Below, piece after piece: positions 16,914 to 24,126 of a stretch of 64,000 nt of DNA. The notes below the pieces were generated by a model that had not been told where the DNA came from, made no database searches, and saw only the letters and a program-made list of their open reading frames with translations. The stretch spans positions 38,907 through 102,906 of the forward strand of contig CAJYHL010000024.1 in the NCBI GenBank assembly GCA_913774625.1, written 5' to 3'. The DNA is from an uncultured Acidovorax sp. (lineage in GTDB: Bacteria; Pseudomonadota; Gammaproteobacteria; Burkholderiales; Burkholderiaceae_C). The number at the start of each line of letters is the position of its first letter. Position 1 is the stretch's first letter. Made by a program: the position numbers and the translations under genes.

Positions 16914-18179
16914 CTACAAGGCGCCGGGGCGCAGCGCCTCGTCCAGCACCTCCACCCAGTGCCGCACGGGCACTTCGGTGCCGCTTTGCAGGTGGGTGAT
17001 GCAGCCGATATTGGCCGACAGGATGGCGGCGGGCTTTTCGCCTTCGCCGAAAGCCTCGTCCAGCGCGGCCAGCTTGCGGTCGCGCAGCGGGTAGGCCAGT
17101 TCGGGCTGCAGGACCGAATAGGTGCCGGCCGAGCCGCAGCACAGGTGCGATTCGGTGCGCGCCGTGCGCACCCGGAAACCCAGCGCTGCCAGGTGCGCCT
17201 CCACCCCGCCGCGCAGCTTCTGGCCGTGCTGCAGCGTGCAGGGCGGGTGGTAGGCCAGCAGGGCGCGGCTGGGGGCTATGCGGCCCTGCAGCTTCTCGGC
17301 CAGCTCGGGCAGCAGGTCGGGCAGCAGCTCCGACAGGTCGCGCGTGAGGGCGCTGATGCGGGCCGCGCGCTCGGCGTACTGCGCATCGCCGCGCAGCAGG
17401 TGGCCGTAGTCCTTGACCATCACGCCGCAGCCCGAGGCGTTCATGACGATGCTTTCCACGCCGCCCGGCCGGTCCACGTAGGGCCACCAGGCGTCGATGT
17501 TGGCGCGCGCCTGGTCCAGGCCGCCGTCCTGGTCGTTCAAATGGAACTTGACCGCGCCGCAGCAGCCGGCCTGCGGCGCGATGACGGTCTGGATGCCGGC
17601 GGCGTCCAGCACGCGGGCCGTGGCGCGGTTGATGTTGGGCAGCATGGCGGGCTGCACGCAGCCGGCCAGCATCAGCACCTTGCGGGCGTGTTCGCGCACC
17701 GGCCAGGCGCCGGCCTGCTGGGGCGCGGGCACCTTGGCGCGCAGCGCCTCGGGCAGCAGGCCGCGCACGGCCTGGCCGGCCTTCATGGCGGGGCCGAAGA
17801 GGGGCGAGGGCAGGCCTTCCTTCAGGGCCCAGCGCGTGGCGCGCTCGGCCAGGGGGCGCGGCACCTGCTCGTCCACGATCTTGCGGCCGATGTCCACCAG
17901 GTGGCCGTACTGCACGCCGCTCGGGCAGGTGCTCTCGCAGTTGCGGCAGGTGAGGCACCGGTCCAGGTGCTGCTGCGTCTTGCGCGTGGGCTCGGTGCCT
18001 TCGAGCACCTGCTTGATGAGGTAGATGCGCCCGCGCGGGCCGTCCAGCTCGTCGCCCAGCAGCTGGTAGGTGGGGCAGGTGGCGGTGCAGAAGCCGCAAT
18101 GCACGCACTTGCGCAGGATGGCTTCGGCCTCCTGCCCTTCGGGCGTGCCTTGGTATCGGGGGGCGAGCGTGGTTTGCAT
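16914..18179 (-). CDS. glcF: Glycolate oxidase iron-sulfur subunit GlcF
   Basis: 421 residues. Two [4Fe-4S] ferredoxin motifs near the N-terminus (CVHCGFCTATCPTY, then CLTCRNCESTCPSG) are followed by two CCG-type Cys-rich domains (for example AGCCGAVKFH and LCCGSAGTYS). It passes electrons from the flavin subunits of glycolate oxidase to the respiratory chain, converting glycolate to glyoxylate. The flavin-binding GlcE lies at 19097-20230 on the same strand, separated by a DUF1275 gene. GlcD is not in the immediate neighbourhood. Confidence 0.92.
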   Translation of the reverse strand: MQTTLAPRYQGTPEGQEAEAILRKCVHCGFCTATCPTYQLLGDELDGPRGRIYLIKQVLEGTEPTRKTQQHLDRCLTCRNCESTCPSGVQYGHLVDIGRKIVDEQVPRPLAERATRWALKEGLPSPLFGPAMKAGQAVRGLLPEALRAKVPAPQQAGAWPVREHARKVLMLAGCVQPAMLPNINRATARVLDAAGIQTVIAPQAGCCGAVKFHLNDQDGGLDQARANIDAWWPYVDRPGGVESIVMNASGCGVMVKDYGHLLRGDAQYAERAARISALTRDLSELLPDLLPELAEKLQGRIAPSRALLAYHPPCTLQHGQKLRGGVEAHLAALGFRVRTARTESHLCCGSAGTYSVLQPELAYPLRDRKLAALDEAFGEGEKPAAILSANIGCITHLQSGTEVPVRHWVEVLDEALRPGAL

Positions 18180-18249
18180 CGTGCGTTGTTCTTGCGGAGC
18201 GGGGTGTGATGGGGCAGGCGGGCGGCTGGCGGCAGTGGCGCGTTCCGGT

Positions 18250-19092
18250 TCAGAGCTTCTCGGCCGGCGGGCCGTCTTCGGCGGACCCGGGGGCGCTGCG
18301 CTTTGCGCGCCGGGCGCGCAGCCGGTCCAGCCAGCCGAAGGTCCAGTCGCGCAGTGCGCGGTTGTGGCGCAGGTCGTCCAGGTAGGCCGGCAGCGACAGC
18401 CACAGCAGCAGCGCGGCCAGCGGCAGCACGCAGATGAAGCCCACGTACTTGAAGCCCGCCGCGCCGGCCATGCCGCCCAGCACGAAGGCCAGGATCAGCC
18501 CGCCGAAGAGCCGCACGCGCTGCAGATTGGGCCGCACGCGGTCGGCTTCGCTGCGGTTGCGGTTCCAGTAGAGGGCCTTGCCGATCTCGATGCCGAGGTC
18601 GGTGAAGTTGCCCGTCATGTGCGTGGTGCGGATCTTGCCGCCCGAGACCTTGGAGGCCACCGCGTTCTGCACGCCCATGATGAAGGACAGCAGCAGCACG
18701 GTGAGCGGCACGGCGAAGGGCGTGGTCCATTCGAGCGTGATGGCGCCCATCAGGCCGAAGGGCAGCATCAGCGCGGCCTCCAGCAGCAGGGGCAGGGCGT
18801 AGAGGTGGCGCAGCCGGTACTGCCGGCCCCAGTTGATCTGGATGGCGGCGGTGGCAGCGCCGGCCAGGAAGGACACGATGGCCCCGAGCGCGCCGAGCAG
18901 CAAGGGCATGTCGCCCATCACCAGCGAGTCGGCCACCTGGGAGGTGAAGCCCGTCATGTGCGAGGTGTACCGGGCCAGCAGCAGGAAGCCGCCCGCATTC
19001 ACCGCGCCGGCATTGAAGGCCAGCAGCAGGCCCAGCATGCGGTTGGTGGCATGCGTGCGGTGCAGTCCGGTCAGATGGCTCAGCAGCCGCAT
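18250..19092 (-). CDS. YoaK/DUF1275-family membrane protein
   Basis: 280 residues with about six membrane segments. The family features are NAGAVNAGGFLLLARYTSHM followed by FTSQVADSLV, and later KIRTTHMTGNFTDLGIE. Function is unknown; some members are linked to transport. It sits five bases downstream of the glcE stop and 70 bases before glcF, so it is inserted into what is usually a tight glcDEF operon. The cytosolic C-terminal tail is basic. Confidence 0.85.
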   Translation of the reverse strand: MRLLSHLTGLHRTHATNRMLGLLLAFNAGAVNAGGFLLLARYTSHMTGFTSQVADSLVMGDMPLLLGALGAIVSFLAGAATAAIQINWGRQYRLRHLYALPLLLEAALMLPFGLMGAITLEWTTPFAVPLTVLLLSFIMGVQNAVASKVSGGKIRTTHMTGNFTDLGIEIGKALYWNRNRSEADRVRPNLQRVRLFGGLILAFVLGGMAGAAGFKYVGFICVLPLAALLLWLSLPAYLDDLRHNRALRDWTFGWLDRLRARRAKRSAPGSAEDGPPAEKL

Positions 19093-19096
19093 GGGC

Positions 19097-20230
19097 CTAT
19101 CCGATGCCGTCCAGCCGGCCGGGGTTGAAGATGCCGGCCGGGTCGAAGGCCTGGCGCAGCCGCGCGTGGATCTGCTCCAGGGCCGGTGATTTCAGGGTGG
19201 AGCGGCCTGCAGTCATTGATTCATGGCCGCTTGAAGCTATGAAAAGCGTAGCATCCCCGCCCGCGCCGCGGGCTGCGGCGCGCAGGGCCGGGCCGTGTTC
19301 CGGCGCGGCCTGCACCCAGCGCAGTGCGCCATGCCATTCGACCAGCGGCGGCGTCACGCCGGTGGGCAGGTCCAGCACCGGCGCGGTGGCCGGCACCGAC
19401 AGGCGCCAGAGCGCCTGCCCGGGCGGGCGGGCGGCGAACCAGGGCAGGGACTGGTCGCGGCAGTCGGCCCAGGCCTGCACGGCTTCGGCGTCGGGCACGC
19501 GCTCGCCGCCCAGGCTGCGGCAGGCGGCCTGCACGGCCGCCGTGGCGCCGCGCAGGCGCAGGTGCAGCGTGCCCGGGCCGTCGGAGCCGGCATTGCCCGG
19601 GGCATCGGCCCGCCAGCGGCTGGCGTTGAGCGGCAGCGGCTGGCCGCCCCAGGAATGCAGCCGCTGCAGCGCCTGGGCCTGGGTGCAGGCGAAGCGCAGC
19701 GTGGCGTCGGCGGGCGGAACGGGCAGCACCTTCAGGCTCGCCTCGGTGACGATGCCCAGCGTGCCCCAGGCGCCCACCATCAGGCGCGAGACGTCGTAGC
19801 CCGCCACGTTCTTCATCACCTGGCCGCCGAAGCGCAGCAGCTCGGCCCGGCCGTTGACGGTCTCCAGCCCCAGCACGTAGTCGCGCACCGCGCCCACGCT
19901 GGCGCGGGCCGGGCCCGACAGGCCCGCCGCCACCATGCCGCCCACGGTGGAGCCGGGCGCGAAGTGCGGCGGCTCGAAGGGCAGGCACTGGCCCTGGGTG
20001 GCCAGCAGGGCCTGCAGCTCGGCCAGCGGCGTGCCGGCGCGGGCCGTGACCACCAGTTCGCTGGGCTCGTAGCTCACGATGCCCGAGAGCGGGCGCAGGT
20101 CGAGCAGCTCGCCCTGCAGCGCAGCGCCGCCGTGGAAGTCCTTGGTGCCGCCGCCGCGCAGGCGCAGCGGGCGGTGGTCGGAGGCGCTGGCTCGCACGCG
20201 CTCCACGATCTGGCTGAGGGCTGAATCCAT
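19097..20230 (-). CDS. glcE: Glycolate oxidase FAD-binding subunit GlcE
   Basis: 377 residues, starting at 20230. The PCMH-type FAD fold is seen as LRLRGGGTKDFHG, then FAPGSTVGGMVAAGLSGPARASVGAVRDYVLG and FGGQVMKNVAGYDVSRLMVGAWGTLG. The C-terminus ends in the family-typical FDPAGIFNPGRL. It forms glycolate oxidase with GlcD and GlcF. An unusual insert-like stretch (about residues 325-343, IASSGHESMTAG) is coded by an intragenic copy of the ATAGCT hairpin repeat at 19201-19245. Some other family members appear to have a different sequence there. Confidence 0.9.
   Translation of the reverse strand: MDSALSQIVERVRASASDHRPLRLRGGGTKDFHGGAALQGELLDLRPLSGIVSYEPSELVVTARAGTPLAELQALLATQGQCLPFEPPHFAPGSTVGGMVAAGLSGPARASVGAVRDYVLGLETVNGRAELLRFGGQVMKNVAGYDVSRLMVGAWGTLGIVTEASLKVLPVPPADATLRFACTQAQALQRLHSWGGQPLPLNASRWRADAPGNAGSDGPGTLHLRLRGATAAVQAACRSLGGERVPDAEAVQAWADCRDQSLPWFAARPPGQALWRLSVPATAPVLDLPTGVTPPLVEWHGALRWVQAAPEHGPALRAAARGAGGDATLFIASSGHESMTAGRSTLKSPALEQIHARLRQAFDPAGIFNPGRLDGIG
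19201..19245 (-). repeat. ATAGCT hairpin repeat, copy inside glcE
   Basis: On the minus strand the order is TTTTCATAGCTTCA, then arm AGCGGCC, a 17-base loop and arm GGCCGCT (arms at 19225-19231 and 19201-19207). The same design, T-rich start plus ATAGC followed by a hairpin, recurs at about 32155, 51951 and 56628. This copy lies in frame within glcE. Confidence 0.55.
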
Positions 20231-20327
20231 GCAGGGGATGGTACGGCAGGCCCCGGCGCAGGGGCTGGCGGGCGGGCTTGAATTTTTTGAACGCGGCGCG
20301 TGAGCTTTGCCCAGGCCTTGTCCTGGA

Positions 20328-21269
20328 TCAGTGCGTGCCGGGGGCGAAGAAGGCGACCGGCAGGCCCGGCACGTCCACCCGCAGGGAGACGATGCAGCCC
20401 GAGAGCGGTAGCTCGGCCAGCTCGGCCGCCGGGCGGCCGTGGCTGGCCGAGGTGACGAACAGCGTGCGCCCGTCGTCGCCGCCCAGGCAGGGCATGGTGG
20501 GACAGCGCAGGGGCGTGGCGATATCGGCCAGAACCTCGCCCCGGGGCGAGAGCCGCACCACGCGGCCGCCCTCGTAGAGCGCGCTCCAGTAGGCGCCTTC
20601 GGCATCGACGCAGGCGCCGTCCGGGCGGCCGCCGTAGGCGGGCTGGCCCGGCTGGCCGGGCTGCCAGCCGGCCGGCTTCGGGGCGAAGGCGTGCAGCACG
20701 CGGGGCTCGCCCTGCGGCATCAGGCCGGCATCCGCGTCCCAGGCGCGGATCTGGTGCGAGGGCGTGTCGCACCAGTACAGCGTGGCGCCGTCGGGCGACC
20801 AGGCCAGGCCGTTGGCGGTGGCGGCGCCGTCCAGCACCCGGCGCACGGTGGCCGGGCCGGGGCCGCGCGCGTCGATGCAGTGGAGCGTGGCCACGGGCTG
20901 GCGCGGCCCTGCCTGGGGTTCGTGGATGGAGCCGACCCAGAAGCGGCCCAGCGCGTCGCACTTGCCGTCGTTGGCGCGCTGGGTGGCGGGGTCGAAGGGC
21001 AGCCGGGCGATGGGCTCCAGCGCGCCCTGCCACTGCCGGGCCAGGACGATGTCGGCGCGCAGCGCCAGCACCAGGCCGCCGCCGCGGACGGGGGCGATGC
21101 AGCCGGGCTCCGAGGGCAGATGCCAGTGCTCCACCGCGCCCGAGGCCGGATCGAGCCGCGACACCCGGCGCCCGGAGATGTCCACCCAGTAGAGGCGCCG
21201 CTCCTCGGGGTGCCAGAAGGGCGATTCGCCCAGTTGGGAGGGTTCGGTGGTGGCGGCGGTCCAGGTCAT
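20328..21269 (-). CDS. SMP-30/gluconolactonase-family lactonase
   Basis: 313 residues forming a six-bladed propeller. Family metal ligands are visible in LGESPFWHPEERRLYWVDI (Glu), RANDGKCDALGRFWVGSI (Asn/Asp) and ANGLAWSPDGATLYWCDT (Asp). Members hydrolyse sugar lactones such as gluconolactone or arabinolactone. It is transcribed away from the bacteriophytochrome operon; the gap between the two starts is about 190 bases and must hold both promoters. No sugar-oxidising neighbour identifies the substrate. Confidence 0.88.
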   Translation of the reverse strand: MTWTAATTEPSQLGESPFWHPEERRLYWVDISGRRVSRLDPASGAVEHWHLPSEPGCIAPVRGGGLVLALRADIVLARQWQGALEPIARLPFDPATQRANDGKCDALGRFWVGSIHEPQAGPRQPVATLHCIDARGPGPATVRRVLDGAATANGLAWSPDGATLYWCDTPSHQIRAWDADAGLMPQGEPRVLHAFAPKPAGWQPGQPGQPAYGGRPDGACVDAEGAYWSALYEGGRVVRLSPRGEVLADIATPLRCPTMPCLGGDDGRTLFVTSASHGRPAAELAELPLSGCIVSLRVDVPGLPVAFFAPGTH

Positions 21270-21458
21270 GCGGCGGTGCTCCTCGGAGGCAGGGAAAGGG
21301 CGGTGAACGGGCGGGTCGTTGAATCTACTCCAACGTCCGGTGCGCGGCGCTGGCATGATCGGCGCTTCGCGGCGCCACCGGGACCGGTGGCGGCGCGCCG
21401 TATTCCGCTTCGTTCCCCGGCCTCGTCCTGCGCGCCGATCCCCACCCGGCCTTACGTC

Positions 21459-23675
21459 TTGAACGCTATACCCGACCTTCATTTCTGCGACCGTGAGCCC
21501 ATCCGCGTGCCGGGCGCCATCCAGCCGCATGGCCGCATGCTGGTGCTGGACGGCGCCAGCCTGGCGCTGCAGGCCTGGAGCGCCAACTGGACCGACATCG
21601 CGGCCGACGCCCTGGGCGCGCTGGACGCGGCCGTGCTTCGCGACACGCCCCCGGACGGCTCGTCCGTGCAGGTCGGCGTGCTGGACCTGGCCGGCCGGCG
21701 GCACGTCTGCTGGGCGCACCGCAACGCCCGGCAGCTGATCGTCGAATGCGAGCCGCAGGCGGACGTGCCGCGGCCCGAGGCGCCCATCTACGGCCTGGCG
21801 CGCGACTTCCTGCCCCGCCTGCAGGCCGCCGGCTCGGTCGAGGCCCTGGCCCGGCTGGCGGCCGAAGAGATGCAGCGCCTGACGGGCTTCGGCCGCACGC
21901 TGGTGTACCGCTTCGACGCCGAAGGCCACGGCGAGGTGCTGGGCGAGGCGCTGCTGCCCGGCTACGACAGCTACCTGGGGCTGCACTTCCCGGCTTCCGA
22001 CATTCCGCAGCAGGCCCGCGCCCTCTACCTGTCCAACCGCTTCCGTCTGATCCCCGATGCCGGCTACCGGCCCGTGCCCCTGCTGGCCGCGCCGGACGGG
22101 CCCGTGCCGGGCGAGATCGACCTGTCCCAGGCCTTCCTGCGCAGCGTCTCCCCGGTGCATCTGGAATACATGCGCAACATGGGCACCATGGCCTCCATGT
22201 CGGTGTCCATCGTGGTCGATGGCGCGCTCTGGGGGCTGGTGTCCTGCCACCACCGCGATCCGCGCCTGCTCGACGCCAGCGTGCGCGCGGCCTGCAGCCA
22301 CCTGGGCCAGCTGCTGTCCATGCAGATCGAGGCCAAGCAGGCCAATGCCGAGGTGGCTGCGCGCCTGGAACTGCGCCAGCTGACCCTGCAGCTGGTCGCC
22401 CACCTGGCCGACAGCGATGCCAGCCTGCGCCGCATCCTGGACGATCCCGCCGTGCTGATGCGCATGGCCCGCGCCACCGGCGCCGCCGTGGTGCTGGACG
22501 AGGAAAGCTGGACCACGGGCGACACGCCCCCGCACGCCGCCCTGGTCGAGCTGGCCGGCTGGGTCGCGGGGCTGGGCACCGAGGTGTACGAGAGCGACGA
22601 GCTCCCGGCCCACTATCCGCCGGCGGCGGGCTGGCAGGACACGGCGGCCGGCGTGCTGGCCATTTCCATCTCGCAGGTGCATCGCCACGTCATCTTCTGG
22701 TTCCGGCCCGAGGTGGTGCAGACCGTGACCTGGGCGGGCGACCCGCGCAAGGCGCCGCAGCCCGATGCCCAGGGGCGCATCCACCCGCGCCTGAGCTTCC
22801 AGCGCTGGGCCCAGGAGATCGGCGGGCGCTGCCTGCCCTGGTCGCCCGCCGAGGTGTCCGCCGCGGGCGAGCTGCGCCAGGCGCTGATCGGCATCGTGCT
22901 GCGGCGCGCCGAGGAGCTGGCCGCCATCGCCAACGAGCTGGGCCGGCTCAACAAGGAGCTGGAAGCCTTCTCCTACACCGTTTCCCACGACCTGCGCGCG
23001 CCCATGCGCCACATCGCGGGCTACGTCGATCTGGTGATGGACACCGAAGGCCCGGCGCTGAGCCCGCGCGCGCACCGCTACATGTCCCACGTCAAGAGCG
23101 CGGCCGCCTTCGCGGGGCAACTGGTGGATGCGCTGCTCGACTTCTCCCGCATGGGGCGCACGGCGCTCAAGCTCAAGCGGGTGGACACCGCCGTGCTGGT
23201 GCAGAGCCTGGCGCAGGAGCTGTCGCGCCACGAGCCGGGCCGCCGCATCGTCTGGCGCATCGAGCCCGGCCTGCCGCCGCTCACCGCCGACCCGCTGCTG
23301 CTGCAGGTGGCCGTGCGCAACCTGATGGGCAACGCCGTCAAGTACAGCCGCGACCGCGATCCGGCCGTCGTCACCGTGCGGGCCGTGCGCGGCCCCGAGG
23401 GCGAGGGCCTGGAGGTGGAGGACAACGGCGTGGGCTTCCAGATGCAGTACGTGGGCAAGCTCTTCAACGTCTTCCAGCGGCTGCACCAGAACGAAGAGTT
23501 CGAAGGCACGGGCATCGGCCTGGCCAACGTCAAGCGCATCGTGGAGCGGCATGGCGGCCAGGTCTGGGCCCGGGGCGAGCCCGGGCAGGGCGCGGTCTTC
23601 GGCTTCACGCTGCCGCAGGCCCGGCAAAATGCCGGCATGCATTCCTCCGATGGAGCCGAGGCCGATCATGCTTAA
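21459..23675 (+). CDS. bphP: Bacteriophytochrome sensor histidine kinase
   Basis: 738 residues from a TTG at 21459, the only plausible in-frame start before the chromophore region. Cys10 in FCDREPIRVPGAIQPHG is the biliverdin-attachment Cys of bacterial phytochromes. The PAS domain leads to a GAF domain with FPASDIP near residue 177, a PHY domain (RIHPRLSFQRW then CLPWSP), a HisKA domain with the phospho-acceptor His near 511 (YTVSHDLRAPMRH) and an ATPase domain (NAVKYS, then FEGTGIGLANV). It senses red/far-red light. Its 3' end overlaps the response regulator by eight bases. No biliverdin-forming haem oxygenase gene is present nearby. Confidence 0.93.
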   Translation: MNAIPDLHFCDREPIRVPGAIQPHGRMLVLDGASLALQAWSANWTDIAADALGALDAAVLRDTPPDGSSVQVGVLDLAGRRHVCWAHRNARQLIVECEPQADVPRPEAPIYGLARDFLPRLQAAGSVEALARLAAEEMQRLTGFGRTLVYRFDAEGHGEVLGEALLPGYDSYLGLHFPASDIPQQARALYLSNRFRLIPDAGYRPVPLLAAPDGPVPGEIDLSQAFLRSVSPVHLEYMRNMGTMASMSVSIVVDGALWGLVSCHHRDPRLLDASVRAACSHLGQLLSMQIEAKQANAEVAARLELRQLTLQLVAHLADSDASLRRILDDPAVLMRMARATGAAVVLDEESWTTGDTPPHAALVELAGWVAGLGTEVYESDELPAHYPPAAGWQDTAAGVLAISISQVHRHVIFWFRPEVVQTVTWAGDPRKAPQPDAQGRIHPRLSFQRWAQEIGGRCLPWSPAEVSAAGELRQALIGIVLRRAEELAAIANELGRLNKELEAFSYTVSHDLRAPMRHIAGYVDLVMDTEGPALSPRAHRYMSHVKSAAAFAGQLVDALLDFSRMGRTALKLKRVDTAVLVQSLAQELSRHEPGRRIVWRIEPGLPPLTADPLLLQVAVRNLMGNAVKYSRDRDPAVVTVRAVRGPEGEGLEVEDNGVGFQMQYVGKLFNVFQRLHQNEEFEGTGIGLANVKRIVERHGGQVWARGEPGQGAVFGFTLPQARQNAGMHSSDGAEADHA

Positions 23676-24126
23676 ACCGATTCTGCTGGTCGAAGACGAC
23701 CTGCGCGACCAGGAACTGACGCTGCTCGCCCTGGAGCGCAGCCAGCTGGCCAACGACGTCGTGGTGATGCGCGACGGCGCCGCTGCGCTCGACTACCTGC
23801 GCCGCGAAGGCGAGCATGCGGGCCGCGAGGAGGGCAACCCGGCCGTCATCCTGCTGGACCTGAAGCTGCCCAAGGTCAACGGCCTCGAAGTGCTGGAAGC
23901 CGTGCGCGGCAATGCCTCGCTGCGCAGCATTCCGGTGGTCATGCTGACCTCCTCGCAGGAAGAGTCCGACCTGCTGCGCAGCTACGAGCTGGGCGTGAAC
24001 GCCTACGTGGTCAAGCCGGTGGAATTCAAGCAGTTCGTCTCGGCCATCGCCGACCTGGGGGTGTTCTGGGCCGTGCTCAACGAGCCGCCGCCGGGCTCGC
24101 TGCGTGCCAGCCGCCGCTATGACTGA
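23668..24126 (+). CDS. Single-domain response regulator of the bacteriophytochrome
   Basis: 152 residues, one receiver domain with no output domain. The acidic pocket is LLVEDDLRDQELT, the phospho-acceptor Asp is in VILLDLKLPKVNG, and TSSQEE and VVKPVEF carry the conserved Thr/Ser and Lys. This type is usual as the partner of bacteriophytochrome kinases (Rcp-like). It overlaps both neighbours by eight bases (ATGCTTAA upstream, ATGACTGA downstream), so the three genes are translationally coupled. It presumably relays phosphate from BphP to another protein. Confidence 0.93.
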   Translation: MLKPILLVEDDLRDQELTLLALERSQLANDVVVMRDGAAALDYLRREGEHAGREEGNPAVILLDLKLPKVNGLEVLEAVRGNASLRSIPVVMLTSSQEESDLLRSYELGVNAYVVKPVEFKQFVSAIADLGVFWAVLNEPPPGSLRASRRYD

